NCBI RefSeq assembly: GCF_022984075.1
Contig: NZ_JALAAD010000001.1
Location: forward strand, 1,716,455-1,780,454
From: Synechococcus sp. C9
GTDB lineage: Bacteria > Cyanobacteriota > Cyanobacteriia > Gloeomargaritales > Gloeomargaritaceae
DNA length: 64,000 nucleotides
Direction: 5' to 3'
In this document: piece after piece, positions 52,387-62,245 of the stretch
How the letters are laid out: each line of letters begins with the position of its first letter
Position numbering within the stretch: position 1 is the first letter of the stretch
Notes under the pieces: model-generated
Told to the model about the DNA's origin: nothing
Databases searched by the model: none
The model's input: only the letters and a program-made list of their open reading frames with translations
Position numbers and translations under genes: made by a program

Positions 52387-54033
52387 ATGCCCCCTATTCC
52401 TGATGTGATCAACAAAGTCCCAATGATGTACCGGGCGCAGGTTGATGGCAGGTGCCAATTACAGCGTTTGGTACCCAAAGCTGATGAGCAACACGCCCAA
52501 CGGTGGACGAAAGAATGGACAGAGCGCACCTACCCCCACGCACCGCAGTTCGGCAAAGAAGTTCAAACTCGTACTTATCAAATCAGTTGGCGATTTGTGA
52601 CCAATGCGGGTCAAGATGATGGAATTATCCGCCCAGTTGTCGGGGCAAAGGGATGGCCTTTTTATCCGGGCAGTAGTATGAAAGGCTTGTTTCGTAGTGC
52701 CTGCAATTCCCAACAAAAAAGACGCTACTGTGGTTACGAATTAGCGAATGGGGACATGGCTCCCGGAATTTTGCGCTTTCACGGGGGCTATCCAACCAAT
52801 AAAAAATGGGTGGAAAAACTTCTGGATTTAGTTCATCCCCAACAGGATTATCAAGTCAAACAAGGGACTGCCCATCATGCCGCATTTATGATGATCTCTT
52901 TATACCAGCCAGAATTAGTGTTTGGCATTTCCAGCACTGAGGATTTATCGGATCAAGAGTGGGCAGAAATTTGGCAGATTTGGGAAAAAGCGATGGCGAA
53001 AGGACTCGGTAGCCGGGTCTGTGCCGGATATGGACATCCTAGTAATATCAGTGGTGATGAACTTTATCCCCCGCACCGGATTCATGGACGGGGTATGGCT
53101 TCCAAAACCCTCAGTGGAGCAGAATTTCGCCCTAATATGTTCCGAGCCGCCATCCGGGGTCATGCCCTGCGAATTTTTGGTGGTTTAGTCCCTGCCAATA
53201 TCGCTGAACGGGAAGTAGATAAACTCTTTGGCGGGCTAGGGCACAGAGAACCCATTGTTGGTTTAATTGGGATGAAATTTGTTGCTGATAATTTAACACC
53301 TGGCAAACATGGTCATGGTCATTTTGAAGTCCGCACCTATGATGTCACCGGGCAACTCAGTTGGTTATTGACTCGCCCTTTACCAGATGCTCACCGAGAA
53401 GCCCTGAAAAATTTGATTTTGAGATTAAATCAATTTGCCATGATTTTGGGGGGATTTGGCAAGTCTTGGCGGCGCATTGACCATCCTTTGTTTTTCCCAG
53501 AATACTACAATAAACCTAATAAATCCTACATCGGCTGTCATTGGGAATGGATTGATAAATTCCAACGGGATGTACAAATTGCCGCACCGAAACATTTACA
53601 ACAATTTATGGATACCCGCTTGCTCCCAGTAGCCAAAGAGTGGCTAAAACTCCAAGGGGTTACTCTAAACAACCAATATGCCCAGGAGTGGCGAGAAACC
53701 TGGCATCCAACTAAAGTTCAAGTATGGGGGCGAATTGCTCAAGATGAAGAAGATTCGATTGCCGTCCACTGGTTTCATCAATCCTATAGCGATGGTCAGA
53801 GCATCAAAAACACTTCTTTGACTGGAAGATTAGGAACTATTGGCCGCATCTGGCATCGGATGTACCCCAAATTCAACTTTTCTCAAGGGGATACCCCAAA
53901 AAGAACAAAGGGATATGTTGAATTGATCACGATCTTCCCAGACCAATCGCCTGAGTGCAGACAGTTTTTAACCTTTTTGCAACGGGAACAACAGGACTTC
54001 CAAAAAGTTTGGCCTGTAAATAAAAACTATTAA
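52387..54033 (+). CDS. Probable Cmr6-Cmr1 fusion protein
   Basis: The ATG at 52387 gives about 549 aa, nearly twice the usual Cmr6. The N-terminal half has the Cmr6 loop KGWPFYPGSSMKGLFRSACN. After a linker there is a second RAMP unit with FRPNMFRAAIRGHALRIFGG and EREVDKLFGGLGH, which is the Cmr1 pattern (slrG-lRfwwra, E-lFG). Further on comes ILGGFGKSWRRIDHPLFFPE. No separate cmr1 lies in the locus, so this protein probably supplies both subunits at the 3' end of the crRNA. Last gene of the effector operon, 36 nt after cmr5. Confidence 0.75.
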   Translation: MPPIPDVINKVPMMYRAQVDGRCQLQRLVPKADEQHAQRWTKEWTERTYPHAPQFGKEVQTRTYQISWRFVTNAGQDDGIIRPVVGAKGWPFYPGSSMKGLFRSACNSQQKRRYCGYELANGDMAPGILRFHGGYPTNKKWVEKLLDLVHPQQDYQVKQGTAHHAAFMMISLYQPELVFGISSTEDLSDQEWAEIWQIWEKAMAKGLGSRVCAGYGHPSNISGDELYPPHRIHGRGMASKTLSGAEFRPNMFRAAIRGHALRIFGGLVPANIAEREVDKLFGGLGHREPIVGLIGMKFVADNLTPGKHGHGHFEVRTYDVTGQLSWLLTRPLPDAHREALKNLILRLNQFAMILGGFGKSWRRIDHPLFFPEYYNKPNKSYIGCHWEWIDKFQRDVQIAAPKHLQQFMDTRLLPVAKEWLKLQGVTLNNQYAQEWRETWHPTKVQVWGRIAQDEEDSIAVHWFHQSYSDGQSIKNTSLTGRLGTIGRIWHRMYPKFNFSQGDTPKRTKGYVELITIFPDQSPECRQFLTFLQREQQDFQKVWPVNKNY

Positions 54034-54108
54034 AAACTATTTTTCTAGCCCAGTTTTACCCTGGGAAATGTAGGCTAAAATAGCATTACGTTGAGGTTGA
54101 CTTCTCCT

Positions 54109-55404
54109 ATGGTGGCTCCCGAATTGCTCCAGATTGCCCAGCAGGCTCGTCAGGCGGCGCAACGGTTGGTGAGGCTGGATACGGCTACGAAAAATCAGGC
54201 TTTGTTGGCGATTACGGAGGCATTGCAGGCGCATCAGGAGGAAATTTTGGCGGCTAATCGGGAGGACATGGAGCGTTCCCAAGGGGAGGGGTTGGCACCG
54301 GCGTTGTTGCAACGGCTGAAATTGTCCCCGGATAAATTAGCGAGCAATATCCAAGGGGTGCGGGATGTGCGGGATTTACCTGACCCGGTGGGGCAACGGC
54401 AACTGCATCGGGAATTGGATGCGGGTTTGATCCTGGAACGGGTCACCTGTCCCTTGGGTGTGTTGGGGGTGATTTTCGAGGCACGGCCGGAGGCGGTGAT
54501 CCAAATTACGGCGTTGGCACTCAAGTCGGGTAATGCGGTGATCCTCAAGGGGGGGCAGGAGGCGACCCATTCCTGTCAGGTGTTGGTCCGGGCGATTCAC
54601 GCTGGGTTAGAGGGAACGGCCATTCCCCCGCAAGCGGTGCAATTGCTCACGACCCGGGCGGAAATTCAACAGTTGTTGGCCTTGGATGACTATGTGAACC
54701 TGTTGATCCCCAGGGGTTCTAATGCCTTTGTGCGTTATATTCAGGAACATTCTCGGATTCCGGTCTTGGGTCATGCGGACGGGTTGTGCCATCTGTACAT
54801 TGACCAGCAGGTGGATATTCCCCAGGCGATTGCCTTGGCGGTGGACAGCAAGACCCAATACCCGGCGGCCTGTAATGCGATTGAGACCCTGTTGGTACAT
54901 CAGGGCATTGCGGCGGAATTTTTGCCCCCCTGTGCGGCGGCGCTGGTGGCGAAGGGGGTGAAGTTGCGGGGGGATGAGGCCACGCAAAAAATTATCCCGG
55001 TGGCTCCGGCCACGGAAGCGGATTGGCGCACGGAATATCTGGATTTAATTCTGGCGATCAAGGTGGTGGATTCCCTGGCGGCGGCTATTGCCCACATCAA
55101 TACCTATGGGTCGGGGCATACGGAGGCGATTGCTACTACCGACCCCCAGGCGGCGGCGCAGTTTATGGCGGAGGTGGATGCGGCGGGGGTGTATCACAAC
55201 TGTTCCACCCGGTTTGCGGATGGGTTTCGCTATGGGTTTGGGGCGGAGGTGGGGATCAGTACCCAACGTTTGCCACCCCGGGGCCCGGTGGGGTTGGAGG
55301 GCTTGGTGACCTACAAATATCGGTTGTGGGGCCAGGGGCAGGTGGTGGCGACCTACAGTGGTGCCCAGGCGAAACGGTTTACCCATCGCAATTTGCCGCT
55401 CTAG
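54109..55404 (+). CDS. proA: Gamma-glutamyl phosphate reductase
   Basis: The ATG at 54109 gives 431 aa (a TTG at 54091 is possible). It reads [20 protein letters not shown]. The glycine-rich [20 protein letters not shown], the catalytic Cys region [15 protein letters not shown], and the end [20 protein letters not shown] are all standard. The enzyme reduces gamma-glutamyl phosphate to the semialdehyde with NADPH in proline synthesis. The 3' end overlaps the converging kinase gene by 4 bp. A short hairpin CCCAG/CTGGG at 54048-54064, ahead of it, could end the cmr transcript. Confidence 0.96.
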   Translation: MVAPELLQIAQQARQAAQRLVRLDTATKNQALLAITEALQAHQEEILAANREDMERSQGEGLAPALLQRLKLSPDKLASNIQGVRDVRDLPDPVGQRQLHRELDAGLILERVTCPLGVLGVIFEARPEAVIQITALALKSGNAVILKGGQEATHSCQVLVRAIHAGLEGTAIPPQAVQLLTTRAEIQQLLALDDYVNLLIPRGSNAFVRYIQEHSRIPVLGHADGLCHLYIDQQVDIPQAIALAVDSKTQYPAACNAIETLLVHQGIAAEFLPPCAAALVAKGVKLRGDEATQKIIPVAPATEADWRTEYLDLILAIKVVDSLAAAIAHINTYGSGHTEAIATTDPQAAAQFMAEVDAAGVYHNCSTRFADGFRYGFGAEVGISTQRLPPRGPVGLEGLVTYKYRLWGQGQVVATYSGAQAKRFTHRNLPL

Positions 55405-57548
55405 GGCTGAAATACTTCGGTAACATCCTGGAGGGCTTGTGCCAGACTGCCCGCATCCGGGTAACGTTCGGAGGGCTTTTTCGCCAGACAGGCCATGACC
55501 ACTTTGGCGAGACCCTCGGGGATATGGGCACCAAAGGGTTGGCTCCGAATGGGAATCGGTTCCATCTGGATATGGCACCTTAGCCACTGCTGACGGGGGC
55601 TGTTGTCAGCGATGCCAAAGGGGTTGGCGGCGGTCAGCATTTCGTAGGCAATCAACCCCAGGCTGTAGATGTCCGCCCGTTGGTCGGCGAGGCGGGCCCG
55701 GCCATCACACTGTTCTGGGGAGGCGTAGCGGTAGGTGCCCAAAAAACTGCCCACGGCGGTGAGTTGGGTGGCGGATTCCGTCTCCTGGATCACCCGGGCG
55801 ATGCCAAAATCCAAAATTTTCACCAGTTCTTCCCCCAGGGGGCCGGGGAGGACGAAGATATTATCCGGTTTCAAATCCCGATGGACAATGTTATGACTAT
55901 GGGCCGCCTGTAAGCCCGCACACACCTGGGTTAGGAGGGCAATGGTACGGGACACAGAGAGGGGTGCTTCCTGGCGGATCAGACTGCCCAAACTCTGCCC
56001 CCGCAGGTATTCCATGACGTAGAAGGGCACCTCATTCTGAATCACCCCGCTGTCACTGACCTGGACGATGTGGATGCTGTTGATTTTGGCGGTCACGGTA
56101 ATTTCCCGTTGGAAGCGACGAATGCTCTGCTCCCCGTGGGTTGCTTCCTTGGGCAGACGGGTGAGGATTTTCACCGCCACTGGTTTGCGTAAATGCTGGT
56201 CGAGGGCGAGAAATACATCCCCCATCCCTCCACCCCCCAAATGCCGTTGCAGGAGATAGCGGCCGCCTTCCCCCACCGCCACTCCCTCCCACTGTTGCCC
56301 ACAATCGGCAAAATTTCCCCTGGGGATGCTCGGCTGGGTCGTGCCCTCCGGGATGGGCGGGGTCGGACGGGGCGGTTGCCGGTGGTGGGTATGCCAAGGG
56401 ATGCTCCCCAGGATCAACCCCCAGACCAGCAGGGGAGCGGCCAGGGGTATCCAGGTGGCACTGCTCAACCCCCAGACCAGGACGATCACGCCAGTGCCCC
56501 CAACCCCCAGCCAGAGGAGGTGGCGGCCATACCCCAGCAGTCCCACCCCCAGCAGTCCCCAAAGCCCAATCCACAGGGATTCCCAGGGTTCCGGCCAATA
56601 GTTCACTCCCCCCTGCCCACTGAGGGCCTGATCCAGGATTTGCGCCACCGCCTGGGCATGGAAGCGGATTTGGGGTTGTCGCTGTCCTTTGGGGGTTGAC
56701 AACCAGGGTTGCCCGTTGGCCTGGAGTTGCTCCCCCACCAGTACCACCCGTCCCTGCACCTGGTCGGGGGTGAGGGTGTGCAACGCTTGCCACAGGCTGA
56801 CTTCCTCCAGGGGTATTGGGTTGGGACGCAACAGCATTTGCCAGCCCCGCACCCGCAGTCCTTGGTACGGGCCACTGTGGGGCCGGAGGGGTCGCCACTG
56901 CCCCCGTCCCAGATACAGGGTGCGCCCGTCTGACCAGGGGGTGATGTCCCGCAGGGCGAGATAATGGGCCGCCACCAACAGCCCCAGGGAATGGTTGGGT
57001 TGACACGCCGAGGTGGCTGTGGCCGGAACCATCCCCCCCAGCGGATAACGCCGCACCACCCCATTGGGGCCCTCCGCCGGTAGGGAGGTACTGGCGGTTT
57101 GGGTCAGCCCCCGGCGCATCACCACGGTGGGAAACGCCCCCAAGGGTTCCCAGGATGCTGAAGGCGCACAACCCACCACCACCGGCACCTGCGCCGCCAT
57201 CAACGCCGATGCCACCGTCTGCCCCTGGGGTAGCGTGAATGCCGTGTCCAGGGCAAACCCCACCACCCGGGGGCGCAGTTCCGCCAGCCGAAACAAGAGC
57301 TTTTGCAGGGTGGGTAGGGTGAGCTGATCCTGCCCCAGGCGCACCAAATCCTCATCCGTGACCAGCACCACCAGAAATCGCTCATCCAGACCAGGTGCCG
57401 GTTGCCCCCGCAACCACAGGTCATAGCTCCACAAATCCACCGCCTCTAAGCCGCCCCCACTCCGCACCAGCAAAACCAATGTGGTGCTGAGCAAACCCAC
57501 CAATCCCGCCCTCAGCCAATGTCGTCGCTCCCGCCGTTTCACCCCCAA
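55401..57548 (-). CDS. CHASE2-domain serine/threonine protein kinase
   Basis: A 715-aa membrane kinase. A first membrane segment near 14-28 ([20 protein letters not shown]) is followed by an extracytoplasmic CHASE2 sensor of about 300 residues ([31 protein letters not shown]). Three close membrane spans come at about 320-390 ([20 protein letters not shown]). The kinase domain is at about 430-700: [39 protein letters not shown]. It probably senses an unknown extracellular signal and phosphorylates cytoplasmic targets. Architecture typical of cyanobacteria. Confidence 0.92.
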   Translation of the reverse strand: MGVKRRERRHWLRAGLVGLLSTTLVLLVRSGGGLEAVDLWSYDLWLRGQPAPGLDERFLVVLVTDEDLVRLGQDQLTLPTLQKLLFRLAELRPRVVGFALDTAFTLPQGQTVASALMAAQVPVVVGCAPSASWEPLGAFPTVVMRRGLTQTASTSLPAEGPNGVVRRYPLGGMVPATATSACQPNHSLGLLVAAHYLALRDITPWSDGRTLYLGRGQWRPLRPHSGPYQGLRVRGWQMLLRPNPIPLEEVSLWQALHTLTPDQVQGRVVLVGEQLQANGQPWLSTPKGQRQPQIRFHAQAVAQILDQALSGQGGVNYWPEPWESLWIGLWGLLGVGLLGYGRHLLWLGVGGTGVIVLVWGLSSATWIPLAAPLLVWGLILGSIPWHTHHRQPPRPTPPIPEGTTQPSIPRGNFADCGQQWEGVAVGEGGRYLLQRHLGGGGMGDVFLALDQHLRKPVAVKILTRLPKEATHGEQSIRRFQREITVTAKINSIHIVQVSDSGVIQNEVPFYVMEYLRGQSLGSLIRQEAPLSVSRTIALLTQVCAGLQAAHSHNIVHRDLKPDNIFVLPGPLGEELVKILDFGIARVIQETESATQLTAVGSFLGTYRYASPEQCDGRARLADQRADIYSLGLIAYEMLTAANPFGIADNSPRQQWLRCHIQMEPIPIRSQPFGAHIPEGLAKVVMACLAKKPSERYPDAGSLAQALQDVTEVFQP

Positions 57549-57579
57549 GCCGCCCCCTCCACCCCTTGGCGGCCCAATC

Positions 57580-57918
57580 CTACACCTGACCAGGTCGCCG
57601 GTGCCGATACCACAGCCAACCCAGCACCCCCGCCCCCACCAAACCGTAGGCGAGAAACGCCTGCCCCGCCAGGGTAACGTCCAACTCCGGTGCCCAACCC
57701 ATCCCCTTCACCGCCAGGGAAAACGCCGCCACCGCCGGTACCAAAGTCAACCAGAGGGGCCACAGGCTCACCAAAGCCGTCAGGGGCATCCAACCGGAAC
57801 TCCCCGTCAGCACCTCCTCCGACCCCACCGCCAAAGCCATCCCCGCCAAAACCAACAGCCCCAACACCCAATACCGGCGGGTACGAAAAATGTAATTGAA
57901 TACCGGCGGTTTGACCAT
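57580..57918 (-). CDS. Small membrane protein of unknown function
   Basis: The start chosen is ATG at 57918 (112 aa); the longer frame upstream runs into the nifS end. It begins MVKPPVFNYIFRTRRYWVLG. Three hydrophobic segments are visible: YWVLGLLVLAGMALAV, MPLTALVSLWPLWLTLVPAV and AFLAYGLVGAGVLGWLWY. The tail RHRRPGQV is basic, so the C-terminus is probably cytoplasmic. I recognise no family. It lies between nifS and the CHASE2 kinase on the same strand, 31 nt before the latter, and may be in their transcript. Confidence 0.6.
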   Translation of the reverse strand: MVKPPVFNYIFRTRRYWVLGLLVLAGMALAVGSEEVLTGSSGWMPLTALVSLWPLWLTLVPAVAAFSLAVKGMGWAPELDVTLAGQAFLAYGLVGAGVLGWLWYRHRRPGQV

Positions 57919-57985
57919 ACATTTCCCCAGACCGAGCGTGGCAAAAAGGATTGTTACACTTAAACCTATCTTGAATTCAGCCCAA

Positions 57986-59140
57986 TTAAGTCTTAATATA
58001 GCTTTTCTGGCGCAATCCGGGCAGGATTTCTTGCAAATGATTGACCACCTGTTGAATTTCCGCCTCGGTGGTTCCCCGCCCCAAGCCAAACCGCACCGAA
58101 CTGGCCGCCTGCGCCGCCGACCGCCCCAACGCCCGTAGGACATGGGAGGGTTGCCCCGTACTGCACGCTGACCCGGAGGATACCGCCACCACCGGTTGTA
58201 ACTGCCGATGCAGTTCCGCCCCGTTCACTCCCAGAAATGTCACATTCAGATTCCCCGCCAACCGGGGTGACCAAGCCCCATTGAGTAAGACATCCTCTAG
58301 CTTTTGTAATTCCTGCCAGAGATGGGTACGCAGGGCCAACAACCGGGCCTGTTCCCGCTCCCGTTCCGCCATCGCCAACGTTAAAGCCGCCCCCAACCCC
58401 ACCACTAGGGGCACCGCTAAGGTTCCCGCCCGCCATCCCTGTTCTTGACCGCCCCCGTGCAGTTGGGGCACCAGTGGGACAGACCGCCGGACAAAGAGGG
58501 CACCCACCCCCTTGGGACCCCCGATTTTGTGCGCCGTCAGGGATAGCAGATCAATGGGCAGTGCCTGCAGATCCAAGGGAATTTTCCCCACCGCCTGTGC
58601 CGCATCCGTGTGAAATAGAATGCCCCGCTCCCGGCAGACTGCCCCAATCGCCGCCAAGGGTTGCTGCACGCCGATTTCATTATTCGCCGCCATCACCGAC
58701 ACCAAAATCGTATCCGGTTGCAACGCCGCCCGCAGATGTTCCACATCCACCAACCCATCGGCCGCCACCGGCAGATAGGTGACCCGAAACCCCAGGGATT
58801 CCAGGTAGGCACAGGGTTCCAGCACCGCCCGGTGTTCCGTTTGCACCGTCAGGATATGCCGCCCGTGACCGTAGAGCGCCGCCGCCACCCCCTTGATGGC
58901 GAGATTATTGGCCTCTGTCGCCCCGCTGGTGAAAATAATGCGTTCCGGCGTGGTATTGAGACTGGCGGCCACCTGTTCCCGGGCCAATTCCACCGCCGCC
59001 TGGGCCTCCCAACCATAGGAATGCCCCCGGCTGGCCGGATTCCCAAACATCTCCCGCCAATAGGGCATCATCGCCTGCCAAACCCGCTCATCCACCGGCG
59101 ACGTGGCATGGTAATCCAGATAAATTGGGCGCATGGGCAA
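57986..59140 (-). CDS. nifS: Cysteine desulfurase (NifS/IscS family)
   Basis: A 384-aa PLP enzyme (start at 59140, or two codons later at MRPIYLDYHAT). IYLDYHATSPVDERV is the family start, TEHRAVLEPCAYLESLGF has the stacking His, SLTAHKIGGPKGVGALF has the PLP lysine, and SSGSACSTGQPSHVL holds the catalytic Cys. It takes sulfur from cysteine for iron-sulfur clusters and thio-cofactors. The SACSTG loop is the class I type with the long mobile loop. The gene stands alone. Confidence 0.95.
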   Translation of the reverse strand: MPMRPIYLDYHATSPVDERVWQAMMPYWREMFGNPASRGHSYGWEAQAAVELAREQVAASLNTTPERIIFTSGATEANNLAIKGVAAALYGHGRHILTVQTEHRAVLEPCAYLESLGFRVTYLPVAADGLVDVEHLRAALQPDTILVSVMAANNEIGVQQPLAAIGAVCRERGILFHTDAAQAVGKIPLDLQALPIDLLSLTAHKIGGPKGVGALFVRRSVPLVPQLHGGGQEQGWRAGTLAVPLVVGLGAALTLAMAEREREQARLLALRTHLWQELQKLEDVLLNGAWSPRLAGNLNVTFLGVNGAELHRQLQPVVAVSSGSACSTGQPSHVLRALGRSAAQAASSVRFGLGRGTTEAEIQQVVNHLQEILPGLRQKSYIKT

Positions 59141-59204
59141 AGCATTAAATTGGGTTAATTTTTAGTGTAACCATTACCCCAAAAATACTGCTTCCGGAAG
59201 GCAA

Positions 59205-59305
59205 TATGGCAATCCTATTTGATTAACGAAGAGAAATTCCCCAGAACCAAATACGGGGGCGGTGCCCCTGCAACCCCTGTTCTATTCTCATTTAGGACTG
59301 CTATA
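59205..59305. mobile_element. MITE family A, copy 3 (101 bp)
   Basis: The ends are TATGGCAATCCTATTTGATT and, inward from the right, TATAGCAGTCCTAAATGAGA. The centre GGGGGCGGTGCCCCTGCAAC matches the other copies. It lies between nifS and the VWA gene and may carry part of the latter's promoter. Confidence 0.75.
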
Positions 59306-59362
59306 GAAATCCCTAATTCCAAGGTGTGTTAAGGTATGCCTATCCCTCACCCATCCGGCACG

Positions 59363-60055
59363 ATGAAACCCGATTACACCCACATTACCGTAATTCTTGA
59401 CCGTTCCGGCTCCATGCAGCGGATTGCCGACGATATTATTGGTGGATTTAATGATTTTGTGCATCAGCAAAAAGAAGGCACCGGCACCGCCACCCTGACC
59501 CTGGTGCAGTTTGACACCCAAGACCCCTACGAAGTCATCCATTGGTTCAAACCGATTGGGGAAATCCCCCCCTTAACCAACGAAACGTTTATTCCCCGTG
59601 CCAGTACCCCCCTATGGGATGCGGTGGGACGGGGCATTGAGGATTTAGAACGGAGTCTCAGCCTCCTCCCGCCCGAAGCCCAACCCGAACAGGTCGTCAT
59701 GGTCGTGGTCACCGATGGGATGGAAAATGCCAGTCGCCAATTTCGGGGGGGTCAAATCCGGCGGATGATCACCGAAAAAAGCGAAAAATATCAATGGCAG
59801 TTTGTCTATCTCAGTGCCGATTTGAATGCGGTCAATGAAGCGGAAAAAACTGGATTTTCCAAGACTTCGAGCATGAGTTATGACCCCAATGCCGCCGGGG
59901 TGAAATCTGCCTGGCACTCCACCGCCGATACGATTAGAAAATACCGCAATAAATCCCAAGCTTCCGTACATTTTTCAGAAGAAGACCGCAAGCGTCAACA
60001 GTCGGAAACAAGGCGGCAACAGCAAACCCCAGAGCCGCCAGAGGAACATTCCTGA
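59363..60055 (+). CDS. von Willebrand factor type A domain protein
   Basis: The ATG at 59363 (230 aa) is preferred, because MKPDYTHITVILDRSGSMQR starts the domain; an ATG nine codons earlier is possible. The MIDAS metal site is complete: DRSGS, then Thr in FIPRASTPLWDAV, and D in VVVTDGMENASR. No signal peptide, so it is cytoplasmic. The C-terminal 40 residues are charged and Gln-rich (EEDRKRQQSETRRQQQ). Similar small VWA proteins occur beside tellurium-resistance or phage-like genes, but nothing of the kind is near here. Confidence 0.85.
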   Translation: MKPDYTHITVILDRSGSMQRIADDIIGGFNDFVHQQKEGTGTATLTLVQFDTQDPYEVIHWFKPIGEIPPLTNETFIPRASTPLWDAVGRGIEDLERSLSLLPPEAQPEQVVMVVVTDGMENASRQFRGGQIRRMITEKSEKYQWQFVYLSADLNAVNEAEKTGFSKTSSMSYDPNAAGVKSAWHSTADTIRKYRNKSQASVHFSEEDRKRQQSETRRQQQTPEPPEEHS

Positions 60056-60159
60056 TTTGTATTCCCTAAAAGTTCCATCAAATTGGGGCGGGCTGAGCAG
60101 GTTCTCATTTCGTTTGGGATGAAAGGATACCAATGCCACCCCTTTGACCCAGGTATCAG

Positions 60160-60822
60160 TCAGACGGTTGGCGGCGGGTTAACCACCAGCCGATAGCCCA
60201 GGCGATGGACGGTTTTAATCTGCACCGCAGGCGGTAGTTTTTTGCGTAGGCTGAGGATATGGGTGTCCAGACTCCGCCCGCAGGCACCCCCCCACACCTG
60301 CATCTGTAATATGTGCCGGGGCACCACCTCCCCCTGCGCCTGGAGCAAGCGTGCCAGCAGATGGAACTCATGGGGGGTGAGGGACAATTCCTGACCCTGG
60401 TAATCCCCCCGCCGGGTCAGCAAATCCAAACGTAAATCCCCAGCCTGTAACACCGTTTGCCCCTTGTGCCACCGCCGGGTCAATGCCTGCACCCGTGCCA
60501 CAAACTGCGCCAATCCAAAGGGTTTCACCAAATAATCATCCGCTCCCGCCCCCAACCCCGCCACAATGTCGGCTTCCTGACTACGGGCAGAAATGATCAA
60601 CAGCACCCCCAACGACCGTTGGCTAAACCAGGTCGCCAACTGTAACCCCTCATCCCAGGTCTGCGGCCAATCCAAATCCAACACCAGCATGATCCCATTC
60701 GCCGTCAGGGTATATCCTTGCGCCAATTCCCCCAGCAAGGTGACCCGATACCCCACCTGCTGTAAATGCCAGCCCAACAAGAGCCGCAACTGTTGATTGG
60801 GAATCAGCAGGACAACCGGCAA
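60160..60822 (-). CDS. OmpR-family response regulator with a degenerate receiver
   Basis: A 220-aa protein. The receiver domain has the phospho-acceptor Asp region in IMLVLDLDWPQ and Lys in DDYLVKPFGLAQF. The acidic pair at the end of the first strand is replaced (VVLLIPNQQLRLLL, Asn and no Asp), so magnesium binding and phosphorylation are doubtful. The C-terminal winged helix (LSLTPHEFHLLARLLQAQGE, RSLDTHILSLRKKL, VHRLGYRLV) binds DNA. It starts 2 nt after the protease gene, and no histidine kinase is adjacent. Confidence 0.87.
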   Translation of the reverse strand: MPVVLLIPNQQLRLLLGWHLQQVGYRVTLLGELAQGYTLTANGIMLVLDLDWPQTWDEGLQLATWFSQRSLGVLLIISARSQEADIVAGLGAGADDYLVKPFGLAQFVARVQALTRRWHKGQTVLQAGDLRLDLLTRRGDYQGQELSLTPHEFHLLARLLQAQGEVVPRHILQMQVWGGACGRSLDTHILSLRKKLPPAVQIKTVHRLGYRLVVNPPPTV

Positions 60823-60824
60823 GA

Positions 60825-62108
60825 TTACCAGTCACACAAAGTACGAATTTGTTGCCGACAATTGCTGGTCGCCACCCGCAGGGTTTCCTGGGTGCGTTGG
60901 TACTCCACAGGATTGCCCTGCTGGAGATACAAATCCGCCGCCCGCCGCAGGTCCTCAATCCCCTCCCGGATTTTCCCCACGTTATACAACAGCACCCCCC
61001 GGTTGTACCAGGCTTCCGCATAGGTAGGACGCAGTTCCACCGCCTGGGAATAGTCCCCAATCGCCCCCATCCGATCCCCCAGGGCCGAGCGCGCCAACCC
61101 CCGTCCCACATAGGGTTCCGCATAGCTAGGGTCGAGCCGAATCGCCTGGTCAAAATCCTGGATCGCCCCCTGTTGATCCCGTTGAATGTAACGGATCACC
61201 CCCCGGGTGGCAAAAGCGGCGGCATAGTTGGGATTGGCCCGCACCGCCTGGGAAAGCTGATTCATCGCCCCGGCAATATCCCCCTGCCGATAACGGTCAC
61301 TGGCTAACAGGTAAAAATCATCCGCTCGACCCGGATTGGCGGCTACTGGTGCGGATTTGGGGGTTACCGGGCGAGGCGGGGTAGGGGTCGTCGGTGCCAC
61401 CGCCACCACCGTCGGACGGGGAGCCATGCTCAAGTAGGTATTGATGGGGATGCCCAGATTGAACCCGGTTTTCACATACACCGTTTCCGATTGCCGCTCC
61501 AACTGGCCGCCATCCGCCCGCCCATGTACCCCGATCAATTTAGCTTGCCGATCCAACACCGGCCCGCCGCTCATCCCCGGCAACGTACTATTGCTGTACA
61601 CCAACCCATATCCATCCGCCAAAGGCTTGCTGGCATTGGCCGTTACCCGCCCCGTAGTGAAGTTGTACACCGGCTCCGTGATCGCCGCCCCCGGCTTGGG
61701 AAACCCCGCCACATACACCGGACTGCCTTCCGTTGCCTTAGTCGCATCCCCCAAATTCGCCACCGGATAGGTCTTATCACTCGTAAACTTGGCCGTTGCC
61801 ATGTCCACACCGGCCATTTTTTGTACCGTACTGTACTTGAGAGGATATTTTTGTTTATCAGATGTGATAATATCGTACTCATCTTGTACAGGGAGAACGT
61901 GCGCCGCTGTTAATACGGTGTAGGTATTGCCTTCCCGCCCCACAATAATTCCAGAGCCAGGATTCACCCCATCAATCAATACCGTAATTCCTTTCGCAAC
62001 CTTGGCGACCGCCGCCACATCATCCGCTGAGTCTAGGGGACGTTGCCAGAGCATGACCCCCCCTGTAGCCAATAGTGCCACGGTCACGCCGCAACTAATG
62101 CGTTTCAT
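60825..62108 (-). CDS. Secreted trypsin-like serine protease with TPR repeats
   Basis: The ATG at 62108 is preferred (427 aa), because MKRISCGVTVALLATGGVML is a signal peptide or anchor. The protease domain covers about 40-240: His in VLTAAHVLP, Asp in MAGVDMATAKF, Ser in LPGMSGGPVLD. A Pro/Thr-rich linker (VVAVAPTTPTPPRPVTPKSA) leads to four TPRs from about 285 on (NYAAAFATRGVIRYIQRDQQ, AYVGRGLARSALGDRMGAI). It probably acts in the periplasm. The response regulator gene follows after 2 nt. Confidence 0.85.
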   Translation of the reverse strand: MKRISCGVTVALLATGGVMLWQRPLDSADDVAAVAKVAKGITVLIDGVNPGSGIIVGREGNTYTVLTAAHVLPVQDEYDIITSDKQKYPLKYSTVQKMAGVDMATAKFTSDKTYPVANLGDATKATEGSPVYVAGFPKPGAAITEPVYNFTTGRVTANASKPLADGYGLVYSNSTLPGMSGGPVLDRQAKLIGVHGRADGGQLERQSETVYVKTGFNLGIPINTYLSMAPRPTVVAVAPTTPTPPRPVTPKSAPVAANPGRADDFYLLASDRYRQGDIAGAMNQLSQAVRANPNYAAAFATRGVIRYIQRDQQGAIQDFDQAIRLDPSYAEPYVGRGLARSALGDRMGAIGDYSQAVELRPTYAEAWYNRGVLLYNVGKIREGIEDLRRAADLYLQQGNPVEYQRTQETLRVATSNCRQQIRTLCDW

Positions 62109-62245
62109 GTTAGCCGTCTCCCACTTTCGCTTGCATTTTATTATACCGAGAGTGAGGCAAAATTTCGGAGCAATTCCGAAAAATAGAGCCAGAAAGAGAA
62201 TCACCGCTTACACTGAACTTGTGATCATTGGTACGGGCGAGGCGA

